Assembly (NCBI GenBank): GCA_947683625.1
Contig: CANTUR010000166.1
Coordinates: forward strand, 930,001-994,000
Source of the DNA: Mallotus nudiflorus
Taxonomy: Eukaryota > Streptophyta > Magnoliopsida > Malpighiales > Euphorbiaceae
Direction: 5' to 3'
Length of the DNA: 64,000 bases
Made by a program: the position numbers and the translations under genes
In this document: positions 33,753 through 44,832 of the stretch, piece after piece
How the letters are laid out: every line of letters starts with the position of its first letter
How positions within the stretch are numbered: position 1 is the first letter of the stretch
The notes under the pieces: model-generated
What the model was told of the DNA's origin: nothing
Database searches by the model: none
The model's input: only the letters and a program-made list of their open reading frames with translations

Positions 33753-34235
33753 AACAAAGAAGGGGACAAAAAATAAATGTAAAAAAAGGGCAAAAAGAGG
33801 AGGAAGAAAAGATGAAAAGAATCACCTGGTCACCTCAAGCAAGAATTATGGTAGGAAGAAATAGAAATAGTGGAGGCAGTAGAAACGCAACAAAAACATA
33901 ATAAAAAAGCGAAGAAAGCAAAATGTGCCAGTTAGTAAGCGCAGCAGTGTTTATAGAGACACAGAAGGACCTGGAAGCACGCCATTAACTGCCCTTATTA
34001 TTACTGCGCTCCTTCTTAGGCCACCAAGGGCTTGTTGGGAATAACATAACCCATTAGGCGAGGAGTTGCGATAACGGCGGTACGAGCATTTCGTTTACTG
34101 ACACACGAAATAATACATCAACCACGTGATCTCAAGAGTTGAAGTAAAACCACCATATGTTGGCCCACCCATATTTTTGAGTGGGCTGCTCCATCAAGCA
34201 ACTCAGGAGACATTTCAAGCATCACTCCTAGCCCA

Positions 34236-34495
34236 TTCCGAGCATGTAAGCCTCGCACCCTAAGCTGAGCATCTAAGTCTCGACCACATAAGTCCAATGA
34301 CTGAAGTTGGCACCCTCAGGTTGCTTCCGTAGTACTGAGGTTCCGAGCATGGAAGCCTCGCACCCCTGAGCCAAGCATCTAAGTCTCAAGCACATAAGTC
34401 TAGTGACTGAAGCTGGCACCCTCAGGTTACTTCCATAGTACTGAGGTTCCGAGCATGTAAGCCTCGCGCCCCTGAGCCGAGCATCTAAAAATCTA
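34236..34495 (+). repeat. 105-bp minisatellite in the 3' region of element E
   Basis: About 2.4 copies of a 105-106-base unit, with starts TTCCGAGCATG at 34236, 34341 and 34447. Each has GAAGCCTCGCACCC-type and CTGGCACCCTCAGGTT blocks. Confidence 0.85.
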
Positions 34496-34737
34496 GTGAA
34501 AACTAGTTCTGTCTTATTCTAAAATGGACGGGTTAATCTATTGCGGTGCTCATACGCACTTATCAGGTACCCAAGCTCTACAGGTTACAATTTAATGACA
34601 ACCAACCAAAATACTCGGCACCAAGCTCTGCTTATTGTGATTGAGGTTGGCCACCTCAGGTCACCTGTATCTTATAACCCTTATAAAGGCATCTGCATCC
34701 TACTCAGATGCGACAGACATAAATATCCGAATACTCC

Positions 34738-34750
34738 AGGGGGGAAATCT
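34738..34750 (+). promoter_or_regulatory. Polypurine tract of element E
   Basis: AGGGGGGAAATCT abuts the 3' LTR. Confidence 0.8.
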
Positions 34751-35139
34751 TGATACTATCTAGAATGTTCTCACCTAATTAGGGGTCCTCTACCCCCTAA
34801 ATAGGAACACTTGGATAAAGGAGAAGACAGATCCATCCAAGAAACTACCTCAAAGAGGAATCCTAACCAAAGAGGGAACACTCTCCTACAAAGATTATGA
34901 TTCACTGATCCACAAGGAATCCAAATCTCCTAGGTTTAATTATTGCTATATATAGAACCCTATACCCCTCATAAGGGGACATCTCATTCTCACACATTCA
35001 AGCTATCTCACCTTCTCCCTGCTTCTATTCTCTAACTTAGGCATCGAAGTGTTTGTGGGGATTCCCCCCACCTCTCACCTTGCCCTCTGTTCATGCTTTG
35101 TAGGACGCCTAGCCCAGGAGTTCCGAAGATCAGTTATCA
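34751..35139 (+). repeat. 3' LTR of element E
   Basis: 389 bases, TGATACTATCTAG to GATCAGTTATCA, followed by the target duplication ACTTG (35140-35144). Confidence 0.93.
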
Positions 35140-35727
35140 ACTTGAAACCTTTGGACCATCATAAATAAGACATATAAGATTATTATCATCAAAAAATAAC
35201 TTGTAGAAAACAGTAGAATAGTTAGCGTAACTTCTTCACAAGACAAGCTGTGTATATCTAGTAAGACATTGCAGAGGAAGAAGGGTATTGGTAGGCGAAT
35301 CAAAGCTTTGCCAAGTAATACCATCTTTGCTCTTTTACAGAATAAGATTACCAGTATTCTTGAGTCGTAACTCAACTGGGCTAGGTGACTCGGCACCTGT
35401 TAACCAGGCGGTGGATTTACCAGCATCAATCAAGATAAGAATTCCAGTTTCTAGCAGCAACAGCTCTGAACGTTTTACATTAACTGGAAAATTACGGTTT
35501 GCCATCCAAAAAATGGTGCAATTGTTACTGCAAGATGGTTTGTTGAACCATACAACAAATGAATAAGCATTATCGCCAACAGGGTAAAATCTAGTAGAAA
35601 AAAGAAAATCATTTGGATTCTCCACAATGAGGGATGAGCCTCCTCTTAAAATAGATAAAGGTGCAGAAATTGATGAAAGAGTTTATATGATCAAGCACAA
35701 TACGATCAATAAAAACTGGTGATCCAT
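35140..35727 (-). pseudogene. G-lectin receptor-like kinase, 5' part with signal peptide
   Basis: The ATG at 35725-35727 begins a hydrophobic signal peptide (MDHQFLLIVLCLII) that hits a TAA at codon 15 (35683-35685). The same frame then gives the B-lectin domain: FYPVGDNAYSFVVWF, TIFWMANRNFPVNVKRSEL and LRLKNTGNLIL, with a TAA at 35335-35337. It continues through TWQSFDSPTNTLLP and a TGA at 35236-35238 to FDDNNLICLIYDGPKVSS, where element E interrupts it. These 196 codons are in frame with 25892 downward. With the 3' part the gene would encode about 800 residues without introns, normal for ZmPK1-type kinases. Element D ends 96 bases upstream of the ATG, so the native promoter is separated from it. 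Confidence 0.88.
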
Positions 35728-35822
35728 ATTGAAGTATATGAAGCAGTTGAAAAGTGGCATGTGGTAACTAGAAGTTGCGCATTAAAATGGAACAAAGCAG
35801 GCAAATATGAATGTATCAGCAC

Positions 35823-38038
35823 AGTAGATGATGGGTTTAACGCTTGTCCAAGATTTTAACAATCGCGATACTATTTGGACTTGGAGTCCTAAGGAACACA
35901 CTGCTATATCATAAAGATATAGTGTGGAAATGAGAAGTTGCCACCCAGGGTAATAACTAGAACAAATCAAAAGTTGGTACTTGATTCTCTAAAAGAAAGC
36001 TAGCACCACAACCAGGAGATTTTGGAAACGGAATACTAACTTCTCTTAATCTCATGTTCATATAGATTTATTTTATGAATTACTATTTTATTTTCTAATT
36101 ATATACAATTTTATTTAAATACTAATTAAACATCTATCTAACCCAAAAAAGGTAACAGGTCATAAAATTACATGTAAAAAATACATACAAAAGACGGTGT
36201 CCTTAAGTCTAAACTAGGTTAATTTTTAAAAGTTAACTATTTTTACATATTTTTATTTACAAGTGAAATTGGACTAGAAAAGGACTTACATTTTTAATTA
36301 ATTTTAGTAAAATTAAGTCTATTTAATTTAACTAAGGGAATAGTCCTAAATCTACCAAATTTTAAAGAAAAAATTAAATTAATAAGTGAGCTTAAGTCTA
36401 ACTTGATTTTAAATTAAGTGATGTGATACTAAATCTATTTATTTAAAAAAAATGAAATTAATGGGTTAAGTTAAGTTTAAATTAATTTTAGTTAACCTAA
36501 AAATGGACGTAAATCTAAATTAATCTAATGGGCTTAAGTTGATTTTAATTAATTAACCTAAAAAAATTTTAAACCTATTTTTTATTTAGTAGGTTTGGAC
36601 CTATAGTAGGCTTGGGGCCCAAATAACTAAAAAATCCAAAAACAAAACCCAAACAAAAATATCATAACAAAATCATATCAAACACAAGATTTATGTAATT
36701 TTTTTTTAAAAAAACTCTAAATCAATTTACATGCAACCCTAAATTAATCTACACCCATCATTGATTTTAATTGATTTTTACCCAATTGAACCTAAATTAT
36801 TAATCAATTTTAGTGCAGAGAATATAAAATTATATTATTTCCCACTATTGAAGCTATTACAAACTGCTATGCAGAAATTAAAATCAAATTAATTACAACC
36901 CAAAATAAAAGCAAATTAAAAGAACATAGAAATCATAAATCTTAAATCCTACAGGGGTTTTACAAATCTTAATCCATGACGTTCCATAGATTCTTCCAAT
37001 GGTCACTGCCAAAATCTCATATCATTACCTTCACCTCCAATGTACCACAGAACATTAATCAAAACAAAAAAACACAAAAAAAAAATTAATTAGTAACTAT
37101 TCAATTAAGAAATAAAACAATAAAAAATCAAATCAAGAATAAAAAAAAAGAAAGAGCAGAAGATGTTGTGTAAATGATGTTTAAATGCCCCTCAGATTTG
37201 GATTGTCACCGTTTTGAGATTGACCCTGTTGTTTTTTCTTGATTCTTTGGACTTTAAACGTAAAGAATGTATTTTTTCTTAATTTGACACCTGCAGTAGA
37301 AGGCCTATGTTTTTCAATTCACTCCCTTTTTGCAGTAGCTAATTAGGATTTTTATTCTCTCTAGTTTTTTTGCTGCTCTTTTTTTCAAGGATTATTCGCA
37401 GCTCTTTTTCTAGGGTTTTCTTGCAACTTTTTTTTCTATCCTTCACAAACTCTGTGTCTTAGCTTTTAAAGCCTGACCTAGCAACCCCAGCTCTTGTAAT
37501 CACATAGAGAAGTTACGCGATAGTTAGGAGTAAGATCAAAAGTCTCTCATAAATCTACATTTTATTTTTTGAATTTTCAAAATCAAGATAATGAGATGAT
37601 GAGTGATAGGTTTTAAAAAATCAAAGACTCACACATAGGGACACGTGGTGTCCTGGACCAATGAAAAAATTGAAAAATAATAAAATCAGTGTAAAAAATC
37701 ATGAAATCAACGTAAAAATCACTTTTTAGCGAAAATCGGCATTCTAGAATGTCGATTTTCAACCAGTAATGCCAACTAGCATTACGTAATGTCGGTTGGC
37801 ATTTTGTAATGCCGATCCACATTTTTTTAAATTAAATTACAAAAAAAGTCCTTAGAAATTTCTAATTTCTGTAATCAAATCCCTAAAAACCAATTTTGCA
37901 ATGAAATCCACAAAACGTTGCAATTTAGTCCTTTAAATCGTGAAACTCAACATCAAAGATCAATTCTCAATTAGATTTTCATCATAGGGGCTTTCGTCAC
38001 ATGCGTGTATAATTGCATCTAGAAATTGGGTGCTTACA
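35823..38038 (-). repeat. 3' LTR of element D
   Basis: 2216 bases, direct repeat of 58087-60333. On the minus strand it starts TGTAAGCACCC at 38038. Its inner terminal CA has changed to CT (plus strand AG at 35823-35824). It contains palindromic TGCC/GGCA motifs near 37735-37822. Confidence 0.92.
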
Positions 38039-38052
38039 GTTGCCCCCTTTGT
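38039..38052 (-). promoter_or_regulatory. Polypurine tract of element D
   Basis: On the minus strand AAAGGGGGCAAC abuts the TGTAAGCACC start of the 3' LTR. Confidence 0.8.
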
Positions 38053-38189
38053 CGTTGTTTGCTTGACAAATTATTGTAAAACAATAGTAGCACACAATTT
38101 CGAAAGAAAGAATTAGGGTACTTCATTGTATCCTAATTGACTTGTTGATGCTTAAATTACTAAGCAATTTTAAGCAAGATATTATGTTT

Positions 38190-38890
38190 GGTATATTTTA
38201 CTATATTTCCTGTAGAATGTCTAGTGAGACATACGCAAATGAGTTTCATTGTATTCCCTGTGGGACATTTAGCATCTAATGATTTGAGAACATGCTATAG
38301 CTCCTGTGGAATGTTTAGCAATAATGCCATAACTACTGTGTAGTGTCTAGTGAGCTACACTATATTCCTTTTAGGATGTCTAGTGACAATGGATTTTGTT
38401 ATATTCTTAGTGGGACATTTTAACGAAATGAATGCAATGATTCTCGCTATATTCCTTGTGAGACGTCTAGCGAGCCTTAATTTGAAAGAAGTGTTATAGT
38501 TCCCGTGGAACGTCTAGCAATTCGATGATTTAAAATTTTGCTATATTCCCTGCGGGACGTTTAGCGATTTGTGATTTGAAAAATGTGTTATAATTCCTGT
38601 GGAATGTCTAGCAATAATACCATAACTATTGTGTAGTGTCTAGTGGATTGCACTATATTCCCTTTGGGACGTCTAGTGATAATGAATTTCATTGTATTCC
38701 CTGTGGGACATTCAACAAAATGAATGCGATGACCCTCGCTATATTCTCTATGGGACGTCTAGCAAACTTTGAAAATTGAGTTATACTTCTCGTGGAATGT
38801 CTAGCAATTTAAAATCCGCTATATTCCTTGTGGGATGTCTAGCAACATCATTATAGCTACCGTGTAGTGTCTGGTGATAAAAAGTCTAAA
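38190..38890. repeat. Higher-order tandem repeat in the 3' region of element D
   Basis: About a dozen imperfect ~45-60-base monomers, each with TATATTCC-TGTGGGACGTCTAGC-like sequence. They form a larger period: the block starting ATAATGCCATAACTACTGTG at 38321 recurs at 38614 (about 293 bases) with the same order of variants. It lies between polypurine tract and antisense gene, corresponding to the element's 3' untranslated region. Confidence 0.85.
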
Positions 38891-39940
38891 AAAGGTCATA
38901 TTATAACCATTATTGAAGTATACAACATGTGAAATTTGAAATTCTTGTTATGACTATTGTGCAACACATAACATGATAATTTTGAAAATTATGTTTCAGT
39001 TACTGTGTAGTACGAAACAAATTTTGAAATCTTTTAATTTAAAATGATACATGTAAAAATGCAAAATTGAATTCTGTAATTATATTCTATATTATGTACT
39101 TGACAAAAAAATTCAGAATTTAAATACTGACACAATTAATAATAATTCATTAATTGATGACATGAATTGAATGAATTAATTTAGGAATCAAATCCTAATC
39201 AAGATGCAATTATGGATGAAATTACAAAAAAAAAACTTGATTTTGAATGCATGCATAATCAAAGGACCAAAATAGATATTTTTCATTTATAAGAAGCTTC
39301 CCCCTTATTTTCGATGATATTCTTTCATTTCCGTCTCCATTTCTTTCTTGTTTTCTTTGATTTTTCTTTTTTGATTTCTTGCTCATCCAAAGTTCGATTC
39401 ACAATCTGTCGAATCCTATGGTTGACCCACAACACAAACTACATAAAGGACATATATTCCAACTGATCCAGCCATTGTGCCTCTCTATTTTCCTTAAAAA
39501 AATCTTGGACTTTGAGATGGTTCTACTATGCTTCCTTTGACTCACCTTCACCTTCATAAGTGCACAGATGTGGGCAATAAGGTAACATTCCCTTATTTTT
39601 ATTTATTTTTATAAAAATTTATTCATATAGTTAGTAATCAGAATCAAAATTTAGAATACAAACTAGTGTGTATATTATTGAAATTAGATTAAAAATCACT
39701 CAAAAATGCATAAAAAATTTAAATTTAACCCGGGGAACATAGAATTTCAGTTGAATGACAGACCAAAAGTCTAAAAATCATAGTCAGAAGTCTAGAAATC
39801 GGTTAACATTTGTGCAATGCCAATTGGCATTCTATTTGTCAATCTATTTTTTTATTTATTTTTTATTTTTTTTAAAATTAATTATTATTTCTCCCTTGGA
39901 ATTCTCCTAGCGATCAATGAAATTCACGACCTATTTTCAC
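38891..39940. other. Non-coding 3' region of element D
   Basis: AT-rich, followed by a T/C-rich stretch near 39300-39380. A 12-base palindrome TGCCAATTGGCA lies near 39818. No coding match. It could hold the promoter of the plus-strand gene downstream. Confidence 0.4.
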
Positions 39941-39949
39941 ATAGCTCGT

Positions 39950-41460
39950 GAATTATTTCATAGGTAGCCCGAGAATGTGGCATAGCTGGTGTGGGCCTCC
40001 GGGTTTAGATGATTTATTGTTAGGCTTCTGACAGCTTGAAGGAGGTCTAATCGCCATTCTTTATTCGCACTAATTGAGCGGTGGATGAACACCACCCGTA
40101 CGTTCCATACTTGTGTAGGCGAGTTGACCATTTCGCTTATGAGTTTTTCTGCGATCACTGGGATTTCCTTCAGAGGGACTCTCATTTCTTTTAATATCAG
40201 CTACTACAGTCTCCCTAAGCATGCATGGAGTCAGTATGTGCAAGATTTGATTAGGTTCTCTCTAACGTGGAAGAATCAGAAGAATGTTCTTCTTTCATCA
40301 TTAATTAAGGGATTCAGATGCCTTCGTACCACCACTCCTCGTCAAATTGCCCACAAGGCAAGGTGTCTCCTTCTAATATTGCTTGGCATAACCCTCTTTT
40401 GCAAGATTGGTCACAAGGTCAGCATTGCCCTTCTCGGCCTTCTTTAAGACTTAGACTGAGTTGTCACCCTCGACTCAAGATCTGCTACATTGGCTTATTT
40501 GTGTTACAAATTGGACAATGTTTTTAGAGGCGCTGTCATCGTGTGCGACTTCTGGCATGTCTTGGATATGCATCTATCCCTTTTTCATTTTTCTTCTTCT
40601 CTTTTCCTTTTCTTTCTTCTTGTTGACATATTCTGAGGCTGAGGTAACTTTTAATCATTTCTTTTTTAGAGTTTTCAAATTACTTATTTTCTTTTCTTGT
40701 AGTTTGAGGAGATTGGCTCCCCTACCAATGAGGTGATGGAGGAGGCATCGAGACTACTCAAGGGGTTAAGACTGCTCTTGAGCCTGAGATTATGCCTGAG
40801 GTATCTAGGCTAAGACCTGGTCATGCACAAAATACTCATCACGTTGGGACCATTTATAAGGAAACCTTTGCTAACGCTATTTTTGGCAATGTTCCCCTTC
40901 CTGATAGATTCATACTTTATTGAGCTCCTGCTATTCAGGCTCCAGTTGAGCAGTAGATACATTTTAATGATATTCAGCTCCCTAGTTTTTCTCCAGTAAA
41001 TACTTATCATGTGAGTTTATCTGACTTATTTCTTATATTACCTGTACACTTAGTATTGATATTAGTATAACTTTACAAAATAGGTCCCCCAGACACAGGC
41101 AGAGTATTTGCATGGACTCGCCTCGTCTCAGAGGTTATTTACCATGTGGTTCATAGATAGTTGGCAGGTACGCATATACACTTATTATGCAAATGCATGC
41201 ATAGTGCATGAAGTGCATATGATATAATGCTTCCTATATGTGCAAAGTTACTCACAAGATTTAGAGCGAAAGATTGAGATGCTTCATCGATAACTTGCTG
41301 ACTCAGGCCTTGACCCCTACAATGCTATTACTTATTTGTTAGACCTATAGATACCTATCATCATGATGACTCTAGTAGAGGATGGAGCCCATAGCTTGAT
41401 TCTGGAGCTTGAGATGACTGATTCTAGGCTATTTTCTGTTTTGTAGTTACGACAAGCTAT
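39950..41460 (+). pseudogene. Antisense spliced gene of element D: plant mobile domain (PMD) protein
   Basis: Opposite strand to gag-pol. Exon 1 (about 39950-40643, donor GTAACT) has ALIERWMNTTRTFHTCVGEL, then TISLMSFSAITGI, then ATLAYLCYKLDNVFRGAV and CDFWHVLDM. This matches the N-terminal and central blocks of the plant mobile domain. Exon 2 (40703-41010) follows a TTTTCTTGTAG acceptor and ends at GTGAGT. Exon 3 (41084-41167) runs VPQTQAEYLHGLASSQRLF to a GTACGC donor. Exon 4 (about 41250-41460) contains DLERKIEMLHR and LADSGLDPYNAITYLLDL. Several stops occur, including a TGA just before ALIERW. PMDs occur in host silencing factors and in transposon-borne proteins. The role here is unknown. 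Confidence 0.75.
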
Positions 41461-41554
41461 CTTTTGTACTACTCTATTTCAAACTTCCCTTTCCTAAAAT
41501 TATACTTGGATGAATAAATGATCCTAAGTGAGTTAATTGATTTTTTTATACCTT

Positions 41555-42117
41555 AACTTTTGCCTAAGCCGCCCTTTTAAGTTTTCAACTTAGGGGGCTT
41601 CTTATTTTTACTTTTCAAATCTGGGTCATGATACAAGCTATAGAGCCACCCGAATTTTCTAGATACGAGAGGATTCAAGCTTTGCATGATGAATCTTAGA
41701 AGAAGAAACATAGGCACCACTAGAACAAAATGATCTTATAGAGCTAGTCTTAACCTTTTATGTTCTGTTTTCCTTTCTAGTGCTTATGTATTATAAATAA
41801 GATAGAACATGCAATGTCATAACAAAATTTCAATTTCAATAAGATTCATTAATTAAGGCAAAAATTAGTACATTTGTTACATCACATGACATAACTTATG
41901 TTATCAGCTAGTCCTTTTGGATTTTCTAACTTAATATTTTTTGCTCACATTTTATTTCCCTAATTTTTGCCTAACCATCCCTTTATGGGTTTTCTAATCA
42001 GCAGGACCTTTCTCTTTTATCTATTACCTAATTTTTGCCTACGAACCCTTTGCGGGTTTTTTTAACAGTGAGAATGTCCTAATTTTTACCTGAATAGCCT
42101 TTTCAGGTTTTCTAGTA
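41555..42117 (-). repeat. Dispersed hairpin repeats downstream of pol in element D
   Basis: Four related units (about 41560, 41955, 42030 and 42080) share TTTTTGCCTA then a hairpin such as ACCCTTTGCGGGTT or CATCCCTTTATGGGTTTT, then TCTAA. The stems differ while pairing is kept. They lie between the pol stop and the end of the antisense gene, where the two transcripts would converge. Confidence 0.6.
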
Positions 42118-42157
42118 AATAGACTTTTATTTTCTTTATACTAATTTTATTTATTTT

Positions 42158-43300
42158 TATAAATAGTATTTCTTAAGGTGATCTAAGTTAACAGGCTCCA
42201 TGAACTCATTCCTTTCAAGATAAGATATTTTGGTGGCTCCTTTTGGCAGAACTGACTTGACTAAGTATGGTCCTTCTTAGTTTGGTCTGAACTTTCCTCT
42301 TGGATCAAACACCACCACTCTGGATTGTTTTAGTACCATATCCCCAGCTTTTATCTTCCCCGGCTTTACCTTCTTATTAAATGCCCTTGTTATCCTCTTC
42401 TGGTATATCTAAGTATGAAACAAAGAATTCATCCTCTTCTCATCCAGAGACACCATATGATCATATCTTTTCCATGCCCATTCACTCTCGGACATTTTGG
42501 CTTCCATAACTACTCTTAGAGACTTGATCTTAGTTTCTATTGGCAAAACTGCTTTATAGTCGTACACCAGGAAGAACGGAGTTTGGCCTGTGGTAGTTCT
42601 AGCTGTAGTTTTATATCTCCATAAGGCAAAGGGAAGAAACTCATACTAATCCTTGTAAGTTTTGACCATCTTAAAGAGGATTTTCTTGATATCTTTATTT
42701 GCTGCTTCCACTACTCCATTAGCCTGAGGTCAATATGGTGAAGACTTATGATGCTCGATCCCATACTTCTACAATAACTCTGCCATTTCTACTTGAAATT
42801 AAACCCCATTGTCTGTCACTACATGATGTAAAACCCCATATCTACAAATAAGATTCTTCTCAATGAATTGGGCCATCTGATTCACCTTTAGAGTATTAAA
42901 AGATTCAGCCTCTACCCATCTAGAGAAGTAATCAATGGCCACAACTATGTACTTATGACTATTTGATGCTATTGGCCTTATTTCTCCTATGATATCAATT
43001 CCCAACATCGTAAAAGGCTAAGGAGATGATAAACTATTTAGCACCATTAGAGGAAGGTGGTTGAGGTTCCTATAGATCTGACACTGATAGCATTATCTCA
43101 CAGTTCTAATACAATCATTTTCCATACTCATCCAGTAGTACCCCTGTCTGATTATCTTCTTTACTAGGATTATCCCATTCGTTGATGTGAGAACCGCAAG
43201 CTCCTCTATAAACCTCTTCCATCACCTCTTATGCTTTATCTTTCTTGAGACATCTGAGTTATATCCCATTCGATATTCTTTTATACAACACCCCATCATG
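42158..43300 (-). pseudogene. Integrase of element D
   Basis: Minus strand. The zinc finger is partly legible (GSHIN; QGYYWMSMENDCIRTVR followed by CYQC), with a one-base shift inside it. The core keeps the triad: MLGIDIIGEIRPIASN, then VVTDNG, then QANGVVEAANKDIKKIL. The C-terminal part has GKFRPN, GPYLVKS and PVNLDHLKKYYL, ending at TAA 42158-42160. Stops stand mainly at expected Gln or Trp codons. Confidence 0.88.
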
Positions 43301-43439
43301 ACTTGCAAAATTATGTGTAAGAACATGTGGGGCATATCTCTCTTTTGAAGTGGCCTCATCTGGATATTTTCCTTCCTTAATGAACCTTTGAACATCATAA
43401 AATCATGGCTTCTTTTAAGGCCCTATCTGAATTCCCATA

Positions 43440-44463
43440 ATCTACTCACCCCTATAACATGGAGCCTTTGATTTTATGATCACTAACGACCTCATAGTCA
43501 ACCTAGTCACACTATCCCACATTGAAGAGAGTGTTGCCAGTGTATCTACTATTTGATTGTCATCTCTTGATAGATGGATAAAGAGATACTTAGTGAAATT
43601 CTTTGTTAAAGCTTTCAAATAGTAGACGTAAGGTTTTAGCTTTTCCTTTGTCACTTCCTATTCCTCATTAGCTTGGTTGATAACCAACATAGAATCTTAT
43701 ATACTAATAACTCCTTTACTCCAGCCACCATCACCGCTTCTACTCCATGAATGCATGCTTCATACTCAGCTATATTATTGGTTACTTTAACATCCAGCTT
43801 CTTGGCCATTGGTATGGTTTCTCCCTCTAGCGTGATAAAGATTACTCCTATCTTGGCTCCTTTGTTGTTTACTGCACCATCAAAATAAAGCTTCCATTCT
43901 CGAAGCTCTACAATTGCTAGATTCTCATTTGGGAATTTTAGGCTCCACTATTCATCATTCTCTACTATATTTTGAGCTAGAAATTTTCCTACTTCCCTTC
44001 CCTTAATAACCTTCATAGTAATGTACTCTATATCAAATTCAATCAGGAGAACGAGCCATCAAGATATCCTTCCAATCAGAGCAGGTGCCTGCAGTAAGTA
44101 TCTTAAGGGGTCTATTTTTAAAATGGCCTGAACCCTATAAGATTAAAAGTAATGCCTCAGTTTCCTTATTGCCCAAATCATTATCAAATTTATCTTTTCC
44201 ACTAAATCATAATTTTCTTTATACGGCAGGAACTTCTTGTTGAGGTAATACACTGCATACTTTATCCCATCCAACCCTTTTTATGCTAACATTGCCCCTA
44301 TTGCCTTTTCTTCTAGAGCTAAATATAGGATCAAGGGTTTACTTAGCCTCGGTGGTTTAAGCACAAGTGACAGTCATCATTCCACTCCACAGGCTGATCT
44401 TTTCTCAAAAGCTTGAAGATTGGATCACAAATATTAGTAAGCCTTGCAATGACCTACTAATAT
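43440..44463 (-). pseudogene. RNase H domains of element D
   Basis: The first, degenerate RNase H includes LILYLALEEKAIGAMLA and LRHYF. The second, archaeal-type one has EWKLYFDGAVNNKGAKIGVI, NNIAEYEACIHG and FIHLSRDDNQIVDTLATL. This paired arrangement identifies the Tat lineage. The hAT transposon at 44472 separates it from the RT domain at 52697. Confidence 0.87.
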
Positions 44464-44471
44464 ACTATAAC
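44464..44471. repeat. Target-site duplication of the hAT, left copy
   Basis: ACTATAAC; the right copy at 52689-52696 is ACTGTAAC, matching at seven of eight positions. Confidence 0.8.
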
Positions 44472-44744
44472 TAGGGCTGGCAATTTGTGACACAGCCCAT
44501 TTAAACAACACAAAGTCAATCGGGTTTAGGTTTAGGTTAAACGGGTCAACCCATTTAAAACACAAATAAAATCGTGTCTAAATGGGTTAAACCTACCTAA
44601 CCCATTTAGACACGTATAAACCTATCCAACCCATTTAGACACGTTTACCAAATGGGTTACACGATTAATCTGCAACCCGTTTAAACACTTTTATTAAACA
44701 GGTCACTTAATTAGCCTGTAACTCATTTAAACACATATAATCCT

Positions 44745-44745
<1 letters not shown>
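44472..44745. repeat. Left terminal and subterminal repeats of the hAT
   Basis: After the inverted repeat come several copies of AACCCATTTAGACACGT and its variants on both strands. A long TA tract follows. Confidence 0.75.

Positions 44746-44746
<1 letters not shown>

Positions 44747-44829
<83 letters not shown>
44747..44829. repeat. (TA)n microsatellite
   Basis: About 40 TA units inside the hAT. Confidence 0.9.

Positions 44830-44832
<3 letters not shown>

Larger units (their letters stand above)
25898..35139 (+). mobile_element. Element E: Tat-lineage Ty3/gypsy with antisense gene
   Basis: 9.24 kb with 390/389-bp LTRs (TGATACTAT ... TTATCA), perfect 5-bp target duplication ACTTG, a TGGCGCCGTCTG primer site and a GGGGGGAAA polypurine tract. 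Gag-pol runs in one reading frame from 26359 to about 31340 apart from nonsense codons. Between pol and the 3' LTR lies about 3 kb containing a spliced antisense gene and a minisatellite. Dual RNase H, gag zinc finger and integrase motifs place it in the Tat branch. In the first ~112 LTR bases I count about 14 differences, nearly all transitions. It is inserted antisense into the lectin domain of the receptor kinase. Confidence 0.93.

Noticed and set aside
38190..38890. CRISPR-like array
   Set aside because: Units are adjacent, diverged and of variable length without unique spacers; the context is a plant retrotransposon 3' region.
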